DNA of 15,675 nt from positions 1-15,675 of the forward strand of contig JBDTVU010000076.1 of NCBI GenBank assembly GCA_040007035.1, given 5' to 3'. This DNA comes from CAIWHR01 sp040007035 (lineage in GTDB: Bacteria; Pseudomonadota; Gammaproteobacteria; Burkholderiales; Casimicrobiaceae). Below are positions 6,556 to 14,908 of this stretch, in pieces. The notes under the pieces are model-generated. The model saw only the letters and a list, made by a program, of their open reading frames with translations, did not search any database and was not told the origin of the DNA. Both the position numbers and the translations under genes were made by a program. Each line of letters starts with the position of its first letter. Positions within the stretch are counted from its first letter, which is position 1.

Positions 6556-8097
6556 ATGAACAACGGCAAGGAAGTGCTGATGCTCGTGGACGCGCTTGCG
6601 CGCGAGAAGAACGTGCCGAAGGAGATCGTCTTCACGGCGCTCGAATCGGCGCTCGCTTCGGCGACCAAGAAGCGTTTTCCCAACGAGATCGACGCCCGCG
6701 TCGCAATCGACCGCGATACCGGCGACTACGAGTCGTTCCGACGCTGGACCGTCGTGCCGGACGAGGACCACGAGGAGCCTGCGTACCAGCTCGCGATCAC
6801 TGACGCCGCCGAGCGCGACCCGGAGTTGAAGCTCGGCGACGTCATCGAGGAGCCGCTGGAGCCGATCGAGTTCGGCCGCATCGGCGCCCAGGCGGCGAAA
6901 CAGGTGATCCTGCAGAAGATCCGCGACGCCGAGCGAGAACAGATCCTCAACGACTTCCTCGAACGCGAAGACAACCTGCTGACCGGCACGGTAAAGCGCA
7001 TCGAGCGCGGCAGCGCGATCGTCGAGTCCGGACGCATCGAGGGCATGATCCCGCGCGACCAGCTGATCCCGAAGGAGATGCTGCGCGTCGGCGACCGGAT
7101 CCGCGCCTACGTCACCAAGATCGACCGCACCGCCAAGGGGCCGCAGCTGATCCTGTCGCGGATTGCCCCCGAGTTCCTGATGCGGCTGTTCGAACTCGAG
7201 GTGCCGGAGATCGAGGAAGGGCTCATCGAGATCAAGGCCGCGGCGCGCGACCCGGGGATCCGGGCCAAGATCGCCGTCAAGTCGAACGACCCCCGGCTGG
7301 ACCCCCAGGGCACGTGCATCGGGATGCGCGGCTCGCGCGTCACCGCGGTCACCAACGAGCTCGCAGGCGAGCGCGTCGACATCATCCTGTTCTCCGAGGA
7401 CCCGGCGAAGTTCGTCATCAACGCGCTGGCGCCGGCGGAGATCTCGTCGATTGTCGTCGACGAGGAAAAGCACAGCATGGATGTCGTGGTCGACGAGGAG
7501 AACCTCGCCATCGCGATCGGCCGCCTCGGCCAGAACGTGCGGCTTGCCTCGGAGCTCACCGGCTGGGAGCTCAACCTGATGAGCGTCGAGGAGTCGCTGC
7601 AGAAGCACGAGGCCGAGGGCGAGCGGCTGCGCCGGCTGTTCATCGACAAGCTCGACGTCGACGAGGAAGTCGCCGACATCCTGATCGGCGAGGGCTTCAC
7701 GTCGCTCGAGGAAGTCGCCTACGTGCCGATCACCGAGATGCTGGAGATCGAGTCGTTCGACGAAGACACCGTGAACGAGTTGCGCAGCCGCGCGCGCAAC
7801 GCGCTGCTGACCGAGGCGATCGTGCGCGAGGAGAGCGTCGAGAACGTCGAGGAGGCGCTGCTGTCGCTCGAGGGCATGGACACCGAGATCGCGAGCAAGC
7901 TGGCGGCGAGCGGCATCACCACGCGCGACGCGCTCGCGGACCTCGCTGGCGACGAGCTGGTCGAGCTGACCGGCATGGCGGCGGAGCCGGCGCAGGAACT
8001 GATCATGAAGGCGCGCGCGCACTGGTTCGAGGAACCGGTCACGCCTGCCGTGGCGGCGGCGGCGCCGGCGGGCGGCGCGACGACGACGCAGCACTGA
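6556..8097 (+). CDS. nusA: Transcription termination/antitermination factor NusA
   Basis: The 513-residue protein binds RNA polymerase and the nascent RNA and modulates pausing, termination and antitermination. Domains in order are an RNAP-binding N-terminal domain (about 1-130), an S1 domain (about 140-200, GTVKRIERGSAIVESG), KH1 with GMRGSRV (G256-G259), KH2 with GRLG at 322-325, and two acidic C-terminal repeats (about 360-425 and 435-500). Those repeats are typical of proteobacterial NusA. The last 15 residues are an Ala/Gly/Thr tail of no known function. GAGG upstream of ATG 6556 overlaps the end of rimP. Encoding NusA behind an intrinsic terminator makes self-regulation plausible. Confidence 0.97.
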   Translation: MNNGKEVLMLVDALAREKNVPKEIVFTALESALASATKKRFPNEIDARVAIDRDTGDYESFRRWTVVPDEDHEEPAYQLAITDAAERDPELKLGDVIEEPLEPIEFGRIGAQAAKQVILQKIRDAEREQILNDFLEREDNLLTGTVKRIERGSAIVESGRIEGMIPRDQLIPKEMLRVGDRIRAYVTKIDRTAKGPQLILSRIAPEFLMRLFELEVPEIEEGLIEIKAAARDPGIRAKIAVKSNDPRLDPQGTCIGMRGSRVTAVTNELAGERVDIILFSEDPAKFVINALAPAEISSIVVDEEKHSMDVVVDEENLAIAIGRLGQNVRLASELTGWELNLMSVEESLQKHEAEGERLRRLFIDKLDVDEEVADILIGEGFTSLEEVAYVPITEMLEIESFDEDTVNELRSRARNALLTEAIVREESVENVEEALLSLEGMDTEIASKLAASGITTRDALADLAGDELVELTGMAAEPAQELIMKARAHWFEEPVTPAVAAAAPAGGATTTQH

Positions 8098-8133
8098 CGG
8101 CGGGACGCGGCGACGCGGACGCGGGAGAAGCGC

Positions 8134-10722
8134 ATGACGCATACGACGATCGAACAATTCGCGACCGAGCTCAAGATGCCGGCCGGCGCGCTGCTGGAGC
8201 AGCTCGACAAGGCCGGCGTCGCCGGCAAGAAGGAAGGCGACAAGCTGTCGGAGGTCGACAAGACCAAGCTGCTCGAGTACCTGCAGAAGCAGCACGGCGC
8301 GGCCGGTGAGCCGAAGAAGAAGATCACGCTGACGCGCAAGCAGACCACCGAGATCAAGGCTGCCGGCTCCACCGGCAAGGCGCGGACGATTCAGGTCGAG
8401 GTGCGCAAGAAGCGCGTGTTCGTCAAGCGCGACGAAACCGAAGCGGCGCCGGTGGTCGAGGAAGCGGTCAAGCCGGTGATCGCGCCGCTGATCACGGCCG
8501 AGGAGCTCGCGTCGCGCGAGGCCGAGGAAAAGAAGGGGCAGGAGCTGATCGCACGACAGCAGGAAGAGGTCCAGCAGAAGCAGCAGCAGGCGGTCAAGCG
8601 CAAGACGAAGAAGGAACAGGAAGCCGAGGAAGCGGCGGCGAAGGCGGCGGCGGAAGCGGTCGCGGCGGCGGAAGCGGCGAAGGCTGCCGAAGCGGCGGCG
8701 GAAGCGGCGAAAGCGCCCGCGGCGAAGGCGAAGGCGCCTGGCGAGGGCACGCTGCATCGTCCGGCCGCGAAGCCCGGCGAAAAGGCAAGGCCGGTCAAGA
8801 AGGGCGCTGCGTTCCAGGAGGAAGCGGCGCGCCGCCGCGCGCTGAAGCTGCGCGGCGATGTGACCGCGGGCACGCCGACGGCTGCCGGCTGGCGGCAGCC
8901 GAAGGTCGGCCACCGCCGTCACGACGAGGAGGGCGGCGAAGCCGGTGCCGCACTGACCGCGGGTCCGGTCGTCCGCGAGGTATCGGTGCCGGAAACGATT
9001 ACCGTCGCCGAGCTCGCGCACAAGATGTCGGTGAAGGCCACCGAGCTCATCAAGGTGCTGATGAAGCTGGGGCAGATGGTGACTATCAACCAGGTCCTCG
9101 ATCAGGAAACGGCGATGATCCTGGTCGAGGAAATGGGCCACAAGGCGATTCCGGCCAAGCTCGACGATCCGGACGCGCTGCTGGCGGAATCCGAGGCGAG
9201 CACGGTCGAAGCCGAGCCGCGGCCGCCGGTCGTCACCGTGATGGGCCACGTCGACCACGGCAAGACATCGCTGCTGGACACGATCCGCCGCGCCCGCGTG
9301 GCGAGCGGCGAGGCCGGCGGCATCACCCAGCACATCGGCGCGTATCACGTGCAGACGACGAAGGGCGTGATCACGTTCCTCGACACGCCGGGCCACGAGG
9401 CGTTCACCGCGATGCGTGCGCGCGGGGCGAAGGTGACCGACATCGTTGTGCTCGTCGTCGCCGCCGACGACGGCGTGATGCCGCAGACGAAGGAAGCGAT
9501 CGCGCATGCGAAGGCCGGCAACGTGCCGATCGTCGTCGCCATCAACAAGATCGACAAGCCGGAGGCGAATCTCGAGCGCGTCAAGCAGGAGCTCGTCGCC
9601 GAGGGCGTGATACCCGAGGAGTACGGCGGCGAGGTCCAGTTCATGCCGGTGTCGGCGAAGACCGGCAAGGGCATCGACGAGCTGCTCGACGCGCTGCTGC
9701 TGCAGGCCGAGGTGCTGGAGCTGAAGGCACCGAAGGACGCGCCGGCGAAGGGCATCGTCATCGAGTCGCGCCTCGACAAGGGCAAGGGCCCGGTGGCGAC
9801 GGTGCTTGTCCATTCGGGCACGCTGAAGCGCGGCGACATCGTGCTGGCCGGCGCCGTGTTCGGCCGCGTGCGCGCGATGACCGACGAGAACGGCAAGGCG
9901 GTCCCCGCGGCCGGCCCGGCGATCCCGGTCGAGATCCAGGGCCTGTCCGACGTGCCGCTGGCCGGCGAGGACGTGATGGTGCTGGGCGACGAGCGCAAGG
10001 CGCGCGAGATTGCGCTGTTCCGTCAGGGCAAGTTCCGCGACGTCAAGCTGGCGAAGCAGCAGGCGGCCAAGCTGGAGAACATGTTCGACCAGATGGCGGA
10101 GGATGCGATCAAGTCGCTCGCGCTGATCGTCAAGGCCGACGTGCAGGGCAGCTACGAGGCGCTGTCGCAGGCGCTGACGAAGCTGTCGACCGGCGAGGTC
10201 AGGGTCAACATCGTCCACGCGGCGGTCGGCGGCATCACCGAGTCCGACATCAACCTGGCGCTGGCGTCGAAGGCGGTCGTCATCGGCTTCAACGTCCGGG
10301 CCGACGTCGCGGCGCGCAAGCTCGCCGAGCACAGCGGCGTCGACATCCGCTACTACAACATCATCTACGACGCGGTCGACGAGGTGAAAGCGGCGCTGTC
10401 GGGGATGCTCACGCCGGAGAAGAAGGAAGCGCAGACCGGCCTGGTCGAGGTGCGCGAGGTGTACAAGATCTCGAAGGTCGGCACCGTCGCCGGCTGCTAC
10501 GTGCTCGACGGCGTGGTGAAGCGCGGCTCGCGCGTGCGCCTGCTGCGCGCCAACGTCGTGATCCACGACGGCGAGCTCGATTCGCTGAAGCGGTTCAAGG
10601 ACGACGTGCGCGAGGTGAAGGGCGGCTTCGAGTGCGGGCTGTCGGTCAAGAACTTCAACGACGTCGAGAAGGGCGACCAGCTCGAGGCGTACGAGATCGT
10701 CGAAGTTTCGCGGACGCTGTGA
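8134..10722 (+). CDS. infB: Translation initiation factor IF-2
   Basis: The 862-residue translational GTPase positions fMet-tRNA on the 30S subunit and promotes 50S joining. An IF2_N module starts the protein (1-50, beginning MTHTTIEQFATELKMP). A charged Lys/Glu/Ala-rich linker spans about 110-215, with nearly pure Ala/Glu/Lys around 165-200. A second IF2_N-like module lies at about 284-340. The G domain has G1 GHVDHGKT at 371-378, G3 DTPGH at 417-421, G4 NKID at 471-474 and G5 SAK at 507-509. Beta-barrel domain II (VIESRLDKGKGPVATVLV), domain III and the C-terminal fMet-tRNA-binding domain (VYKISKVGTVAGCYV) follow. GGGAG lies seven bases before ATG 8134. The gap from nusA is 36 bases without a terminator. 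Confidence 0.97.
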   Translation: MTHTTIEQFATELKMPAGALLEQLDKAGVAGKKEGDKLSEVDKTKLLEYLQKQHGAAGEPKKKITLTRKQTTEIKAAGSTGKARTIQVEVRKKRVFVKRDETEAAPVVEEAVKPVIAPLITAEELASREAEEKKGQELIARQQEEVQQKQQQAVKRKTKKEQEAEEAAAKAAAEAVAAAEAAKAAEAAAEAAKAPAAKAKAPGEGTLHRPAAKPGEKARPVKKGAAFQEEAARRRALKLRGDVTAGTPTAAGWRQPKVGHRRHDEEGGEAGAALTAGPVVREVSVPETITVAELAHKMSVKATELIKVLMKLGQMVTINQVLDQETAMILVEEMGHKAIPAKLDDPDALLAESEASTVEAEPRPPVVTVMGHVDHGKTSLLDTIRRARVASGEAGGITQHIGAYHVQTTKGVITFLDTPGHEAFTAMRARGAKVTDIVVLVVAADDGVMPQTKEAIAHAKAGNVPIVVAINKIDKPEANLERVKQELVAEGVIPEEYGGEVQFMPVSAKTGKGIDELLDALLLQAEVLELKAPKDAPAKGIVIESRLDKGKGPVATVLVHSGTLKRGDIVLAGAVFGRVRAMTDENGKAVPAAGPAIPVEIQGLSDVPLAGEDVMVLGDERKAREIALFRQGKFRDVKLAKQQAAKLENMFDQMAEDAIKSLALIVKADVQGSYEALSQALTKLSTGEVRVNIVHAAVGGITESDINLALASKAVVIGFNVRADVAARKLAEHSGVDIRYYNIIYDAVDEVKAALSGMLTPEKKEAQTGLVEVREVYKISKVGTVAGCYVLDGVVKRGSRVRLLRANVVIHDGELDSLKRFKDDVREVKGGFECGLSVKNFNDVEKGDQLEAYEIVEVSRTL
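8620..8740 (+). repeat. Low-complexity GCGGCG/GAAGCG tract inside infB
   Basis: A run of imperfect short repeats (GCGGCGGAAGCGGCG and variants) encodes the Ala/Glu/Lys-rich linker of IF-2. The linker is commonly variable in length between strains, and the repeats are a likely site of replication slippage. The frame stays open through it. Confidence 0.7.
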
Positions 10723-10735
10723 CGCGGGCGGCGAC

Positions 10736-11113
10736 GTGAAGCGGCACTCGCAGCGCGCCCAGCGCGTCGGCGACCAGATCCAGCGCGAGCTCGCGGAACT
10801 GCTGCGCGAACAGGTCAAGGACCCGCGCGTCGGCCGGGTGACGGTCACCGCCGTCGAGGTGTCGCCGGATCTGTCGCACGCGAAGGTGTTCGTCACCCAC
10901 CTGTCCGGCCGCGAGCACGCCGCCGAGGCGGTCGAGGCGCTGCAGCACACTGCGGGCTTCCTGCGCTCGGCGCTGTCGCACCGGCTGCAGCTTTACTCGG
11001 TGCCGCAGCTGCATTTCGCCTACGACGACTCGATCGAGTCTGGATTGAAGCTGTCGCAGCTGATCGACGACGCGGTCGCCGCCGACCGCAAGCATCCGCA
11101 CGACGCGGAATGA
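10736..11113 (+). CDS. rbfA: 30S ribosome-binding factor RbfA
   Basis: The 125-residue KH-fold protein binds the 16S rRNA in the maturing 30S subunit and is needed for late maturation, particularly in the cold. Recognisable parts are the N-terminal RAQRVGDQIQRELAELL helix, the DPRVGRVTVTAVEVSPDLSHAKVFV strand-turn-strand, and the LYSVPQLHFAYDDSIE motif near the C-terminus. Length is normal. The only start giving the family N-terminus is GTG 10736, preceded by a weak GGGCGG, so translation is probably coupled to infB, which ends 13 bases upstream. The stop overlaps the truB start by four bases (ATGA). Confidence 0.95.
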   Translation: MKRHSQRAQRVGDQIQRELAELLREQVKDPRVGRVTVTAVEVSPDLSHAKVFVTHLSGREHAAEAVEALQHTAGFLRSALSHRLQLYSVPQLHFAYDDSIESGLKLSQLIDDAVAADRKHPHDAE

Positions 11114-12036
11114 CCACCCCCCCCGTTCGGCCCATCCGGCCCCCACGCCGGCGGGTCGACGGCGTGCTCCTGCTTGACAAGCCCGTCGGACTGTCGTCGA
11201 ACGCCGCGCTGCAACGGGCGAAGCGGCTGTACGCCGCGGAGAAGGCCGGCCATACCGGCACCCTCGATCCGCTCGCCTCGGGGCTGCTGCCGCTGTGCTT
11301 CGGTGACGCGACGAAGTTCGCGCAGTCGCTGCTCGACGCACGCAAGGCGTACATCGCAACCGTGAAATTCGGAATGGCGACGACCACCGGCGACACCGAA
11401 GGTGACGTCGTCTCCGAGCTGCCGGCGACGTTTTCGCGGGCTGCGCTCCTGGCCGCGTTGCCGGCGTTCGTCGGCAGGATCACCCAGATTCCGCCGCGAT
11501 ATTCGGCGCTCAAGTTCCAGGGTCGCAACTACTACGACTACGCGCGCGAAGGCGTCGAGATCCCGCGCCCGGCGCGTGAGGTCGACGTCCACACGCTCGA
11601 ACTGCTCGGGTGGGCGCCGCCGGAGGCGGTGCTGCGGATCGCGTGCGGCAAGGGGACCTACGTCCGGACGCTGGCCGAGGATCTGGGCTTGGCACTGGGC
11701 AGTTGCGCCCATCTTGCGGCGCTGAGGCGGACCGGCGCAGGACCGTTCGCGATCGGGCAGGCGGTCACCCTCGACGCGCTGGAACGGATGGACGCCGGCG
11801 CGCGCGACGCACTGCTGCTCGCGATCGACGCACCGCTCGCACAGATGCCACGCCTCGACATCGACGAGGACGCCGCGCTGGCGCTCGCGCGCGGCCAGAT
11901 GCCCGCAGCGCCCGCCGGCGCCGCCGGCCGCTTCCGTTGCTGCGCCGGCGGCGGCCGGTTCGTCGGCGTGGTCGACGCAGCGGCAGGCGTGCTGCGCGCG
12001 GTTCGCCTCGCCCGCACCGACACGCCGCCGACTTGA
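11110..12036 (+). CDS. truB: tRNA pseudouridine(55) synthase TruB
   Basis: The 308-residue enzyme isomerises U55 to pseudouridine in the T-loop of tRNAs. The N-terminal VLLLDKPVGLSSN motif is present, as is the catalytic motif GHTGTLDPLASG with Asp53 (equivalent to Asp48 of the E. coli enzyme). KAYIATVKFG, the RYSALK motif and CGKGTYVRTLAEDLG follow in the expected order. The C-terminal part (about 250-305) resembles the short beta domain of TruB and is Ala/Arg-rich. It overlaps rbfA by four bases and so is translationally coupled. The gene ends the first transcript segment, and rpsO has its own promoter 80 bases on. Confidence 0.96.
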   Translation: MTTPPVRPIRPPRRRVDGVLLLDKPVGLSSNAALQRAKRLYAAEKAGHTGTLDPLASGLLPLCFGDATKFAQSLLDARKAYIATVKFGMATTTGDTEGDVVSELPATFSRAALLAALPAFVGRITQIPPRYSALKFQGRNYYDYAREGVEIPRPAREVDVHTLELLGWAPPEAVLRIACGKGTYVRTLAEDLGLALGSCAHLAALRRTGAGPFAIGQAVTLDALERMDAGARDALLLAIDAPLAQMPRLDIDEDAALALARGQMPAAPAGAAGRFRCCAGGGRFVGVVDAAAGVLRAVRLARTDTPPT

Positions 12037-12116
12037 ACGCGCTCGCGCCGGAGCCCGGTTCCGCGACGAGGCGCCGCCGCTGGCAGCGGTCGCCGCGGGC
12101 GGCCCCCGATTAGCGG

Positions 12117-12146
12117 TTGAATCCTAAGCATTTTTCGGGGTATAAT
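12117..12146 (+). promoter_or_regulatory. Promoter of rpsO
   Basis: A perfect -10 TATAAT (12141-12146) is preceded by -35 TTGAAT (12117-12122) at an 18-base spacing, in a locally AT-rich island. The predicted start is near 12153. This should be the strongest sigma-70 promoter in the window, matching the high demand for a ribosomal protein. Confidence 0.85.
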
Positions 12147-12154
12147 TTACGACT

Positions 12155-12167
12155 TTGCGAAGCGCAA
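12155..12167 (+). promoter_or_regulatory. 5'-terminal hairpin of the rpsO leader
   Basis: TTGCG-AAG-CGCAA forms a perfect 5-bp hairpin right at the predicted 5' end of the rpsO mRNA. It may stabilise the transcript or take part in S15 autoregulation, which in several bacteria acts through leader structure. The sequence alone does not show which. Confidence 0.4.
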
Positions 12168-12198
12168 CGAAAACGGAACGAGAGAGAAGGACACCGCA

Positions 12199-12468
12199 AT
12201 GGCAGTTACCGTGCACGACAAGGCGAAAGTCATCGCCGAACACCAGCGGATCAAGGGCGACACCGGCTCGCCGGAAGTGCAGATCGCGCTCCTGACCGCC
12301 CGCATCAACGGCCTCACCGACCACTTCAAGGCCAACACCAAGGACCACCACTCGCGGCGCGGCCTGCTGCGGATGGTGTCGCGTCGCCGCAAGCTGCTCG
12401 ACTACCTGAAGTCGCGCAACGCGGACAGCTACCGCTCGCTGATCGAAAAACTCGGGCTGCGCAAGTAG
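12199..12468 (+). CDS. rpsO: 30S ribosomal protein S15
   Basis: The 89-residue protein has the exact usual length of S15. Family motifs are GDTGSPEVQIALLT, the LTDHFKANTKDHHSRRGLL helix-loop that contacts 16S rRNA, and the C-terminal LIEKLGLRK. It binds helices 20-22 of 16S rRNA early in 30S assembly. AAGGA sits seven bases before ATG 12199. It is transcribed from its own promoter and followed by pnp after 148 bases, the same pairing as in E. coli. Confidence 0.98.
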   Translation: MAVTVHDKAKVIAEHQRIKGDTGSPEVQIALLTARINGLTDHFKANTKDHHSRRGLLRMVSRRRKLLDYLKSRNADSYRSLIEKLGLRK

Positions 12469-12562
12469 GAACCGGCAAGGGTCCCGCGATAAAGCGGCCG
12501 ATGCCGCCTCGCGTCCCGCGCTCCTCATGTCGCCAGACCGGCCCATGTCACGAACAACGCCG

Positions 12563-12599
12563 ATGGCCGCGCCCTGATCCGCGCGGCCATTTGCATTTC
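12563..12599 (+). terminator. Hairpin between rpsO and pnp (terminator or RNase III site)
   Basis: A perfect 10-bp stem, ATGGCCGCGC (12563-12572) with GCGCGGCCAT (12581-12590), has an 8-base loop and is followed by TTTGCATTT. It ends 26 bases before the pnp start. The imperfect T tail suggests partial termination. In E. coli the same interval carries both the rpsO terminator and the double-stranded RNA that RNase III and PNPase cut to autoregulate pnp. I expect a similar role here by position. Confidence 0.65.
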
Positions 12600-12616
12600 C
12601 GGATAACGAGGACAAC

Positions 12617-14755
12617 GTGAACCCCATCAAGAAATCGATTCCCTACGGCCGCCATACGCTGACGCTGGAAACAGGCGAAATCGCCCGTCAGGCCGGCGGC
12701 GCCGTGCTGGCCAGCCTCGACGACACCGTCGTGCTCGTCACCGCGCAGACCTCGAAGTCCGCGAAGCCCGGCCAGTCGTTCTTCCCGCTGACCGTCGACT
12801 ATCAGGAGAAGACCTACGCCGCGGGCAAGATCCCCGGCGGCTTCTTCAAGCGCGAAGGCCGGCCGTCGGAGAAGGAGACGCTGACGTGCCGCCTCATCGA
12901 CCGCCCGATCCGGCCGCTGTTCCCCGACGGCTTCTTCAACGAAGTGCAGGTGATCGCGACGGTGATGTCGGTGGATCCGGAGATCGATCCCGACGTCGTC
13001 GCGATGATCGGCGCGTCCGCCGCGCTGATGCTTTCCGGCGTCCCGTTCAGCGGCCCGATCGGCGCGGCGCGCGTCGGCTACGTCGACGGCCAGTACGTGC
13101 TGAACCCGACCAAGACCGAGCTGACGACGTCGCGGCTGAACCTCGTCGTCGCCGGCACCGAGGCGGCCGTGCTGATGGTCGAGTCGGAGGCGAACGAGCT
13201 GCCCGAAGAAGTGATGCTGGGCGCCGTTGTCTACGGCCACCAGCAGCAGCAGGCGGTGATCAACCTGATCCATGAGCTGGTCGAGGCGGGCGGCAAGCCG
13301 CTGTGGGACTGGCAGCCGCCGGCGAAGGACGAGGCGATGATCGCCGCCGTCACCGCGGCCGTCGAGGAGCCGCTGCGCGCCGCTTATCAGCACCGCACGA
13401 AGCAGACCCGGCAGCAGGCGCTGAAGGAGATCTACGCCAAGGCCGCCGCCGAGTGCATCCCGGCCGATGCGCCGCCCGGCTATGCGAACCAGGTCAACGA
13501 CTTCGTGTTCGCACTCGAGAGCAAGCTCGTCCGCAACCAGATCCTGTCCGGCGAGGCACGCATCGACGGCCGCGACACCCGCACCGTGCGGCCGATCTCG
13601 ATCCGCACCGGCGTGCTGCCGCGCACGCACGGCTCGGCGCTGTTCACCCGTGGCGAGACGCAGGCGATGGTCGTTGCCACGCTGGGCACCGCGCGCGACG
13701 AACAGCGGGTCGACGCGCTGATGGGCGAGTACACCGACCGCTTCATGCTCCACTACAACATGCCGCCGTACGCCACCGGCGAAACCGGCCGCGTCGGCAC
13801 GCCGAAGCGGCGCGAAATCGGCCACGGCCGCCTCGCCAAGCGTTCGCTGCTCGCGGTACTGCCGACGGCCGAGGAGTTTGCGTACTCGATCCGTGTCGTG
13901 TCGGAGATCACCGAGTCGAACGGCAGCTCTTCGATGGCGTCGGTCTGTGGCGGCAGCCTCGCGCTGATGGACGCCGGCGTGCCGACAAAGGCGCACGTTG
14001 CCGGCATCGCGATGGGTCTGATCAAGGACGGCAACCGCTTCGCCGTGCTGACCGACATCCTCGGCGACGAGGACCACCTCGGCGACATGGACTTCAAGGT
14101 GGCCGGCACCGACCGCGGCGTCACCGCGCTGCAGATGGATATCAAGATCCAGGGCATCACCAAGGAAATCATGGCGGTGGCGCTGACGCAGGCGCGCGAG
14201 GGCCGGATGCACATCCTGCACCTCATGCAGCAGGCGATGCCGCATGCCCGTACCGAGGTGTCGCAGCACGCGCCGCGGATGATGTCGTTCAAGATCAACC
14301 CGGAGAAGATTCGCGACGTGATCGGCAAGGGCGGCGCGGTGATTCGCGCGCTGACCGAGGAGACCGGCACCACGATCGACATCCAGGACGACGGCACGAT
14401 CACCATCGCGTCGGTCAACGCCGACGCTTGCAACGTGGCGCGCAAGCGGATCGAGGACATCACGGCGGAAGTCGAGGTCGGCAAGGTCTACGAGGGCGCC
14501 GTGCTGCGGCTGCTCGATTTCGGCGCGATCGTCCAGGTGCTCCCGGGCAAGGACGGGCTGCTGCACATCTCGCAGATCGCCAAGGAACGCGTCAACCAGG
14601 TCTCCGACTACCTCAAGGAAGGCCAGGTCGTCCGGGTCAAGGTGCTCGAAGCCGACGACAAGGGCCGGCTGCGGCTGTCGATGAAGGCGGCGGCGGAAGA
14701 TGCGGCGGCGCCGGTTGCGCCGGCTGCGCCGACGGAGCCGGCGCGGGCCGAGTAA
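12617..14755 (+). CDS. pnp: Polynucleotide phosphorylase (PNPase)
   Basis: The 712-residue, 3'-to-5' phosphorolytic exoribonuclease acts in RNA decay, usually as a trimer with or without the degradosome. A first RNase PH-like domain (about 1-150, VDYQEKTYAAGKIPGGFFKREGR) is followed by a helical domain, then the catalytic second PH domain with SSSMASVCGGSLALMDAG and DILGDEDHLGDMDF. Asp484 and Asp490 there align with catalytic Asp486 and Asp492 of E. coli. A KH domain follows with GKGG at 570-573 (about 555-615), then an S1 domain (about 622-692). The last 20 residues are an Ala/Pro tail. The start is GTG 12617, with GAGG five bases upstream. Control is expected at the hairpin in the rpsO-pnp gap. 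Confidence 0.97.
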   Translation: MNPIKKSIPYGRHTLTLETGEIARQAGGAVLASLDDTVVLVTAQTSKSAKPGQSFFPLTVDYQEKTYAAGKIPGGFFKREGRPSEKETLTCRLIDRPIRPLFPDGFFNEVQVIATVMSVDPEIDPDVVAMIGASAALMLSGVPFSGPIGAARVGYVDGQYVLNPTKTELTTSRLNLVVAGTEAAVLMVESEANELPEEVMLGAVVYGHQQQQAVINLIHELVEAGGKPLWDWQPPAKDEAMIAAVTAAVEEPLRAAYQHRTKQTRQQALKEIYAKAAAECIPADAPPGYANQVNDFVFALESKLVRNQILSGEARIDGRDTRTVRPISIRTGVLPRTHGSALFTRGETQAMVVATLGTARDEQRVDALMGEYTDRFMLHYNMPPYATGETGRVGTPKRREIGHGRLAKRSLLAVLPTAEEFAYSIRVVSEITESNGSSSMASVCGGSLALMDAGVPTKAHVAGIAMGLIKDGNRFAVLTDILGDEDHLGDMDFKVAGTDRGVTALQMDIKIQGITKEIMAVALTQAREGRMHILHLMQQAMPHARTEVSQHAPRMMSFKINPEKIRDVIGKGGAVIRALTEETGTTIDIQDDGTITIASVNADACNVARKRIEDITAEVEVGKVYEGAVLRLLDFGAIVQVLPGKDGLLHISQIAKERVNQVSDYLKEGQVVRVKVLEADDKGRLRLSMKAAAEDAAAPVAPAAPTEPARAE

Positions 14756-14776
14756 CCCCGTTTTCGGTCCACGACG

Positions 14777-14801
14777 AAGGGCGCCTGCGGGCGCCCTTTT
14801 T
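14777..14801 (+). terminator. Intrinsic terminator after pnp
   Basis: AAGGGCGCC (14777-14785) pairs perfectly with GGCGCCCTT (14790-14798) around TGCG, followed by TTTTT (14797-14801). It closes the ribosome/RNA-decay cluster 21 bases after the pnp stop. Confidence 0.92.
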
Positions 14802-14847
14802 CATGGCGCACGCGCCGGCGGCGGTGGTCGCAGCCGGACGATTCCGC

Positions 14848-14853
14848 TACGAT
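14848..14853 (+). promoter_or_regulatory. Possible -10 box of the methyltransferase gene
   Basis: TACGAT follows CGC, in the same GCTAC(A/G)AT setting as the rimP promoter, and comes soon after the pnp terminator. The -35 position reads TGGTCG and is poor. If used, transcription would start near 14860, which excludes the upstream ATG at 14852 and supports the later start. Confidence 0.35.
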
Positions 14854-14908
14854 GCACGCGGCCGGGCGCGTGCCCGCGCGAAATCCCGTCCGGATGAGGT
14901 GCACGCCG

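Noticed and set aside
6490..10950. A 1486-codon open frame on the minus strand opposite nusA and infB
   Set aside because: It is an antisense shadow created by strong G/C third-position bias in the real genes. Its translation is Arg/Leu/Asp-rich low complexity with no recognisable domain, and it covers two unmistakable core genes.
12077..12089. CCGCT-GGC-AGCGG as a terminator after truB
   Set aside because: The stem has only five pairs and no T run follows. Readthrough into rpsO is likely.
12548..14566. A 672-codon open frame on the minus strand opposite pnp
   Set aside because: Same cause as the other long antisense frame. The sequence resembles no family and sits exactly over the PNPase codons.
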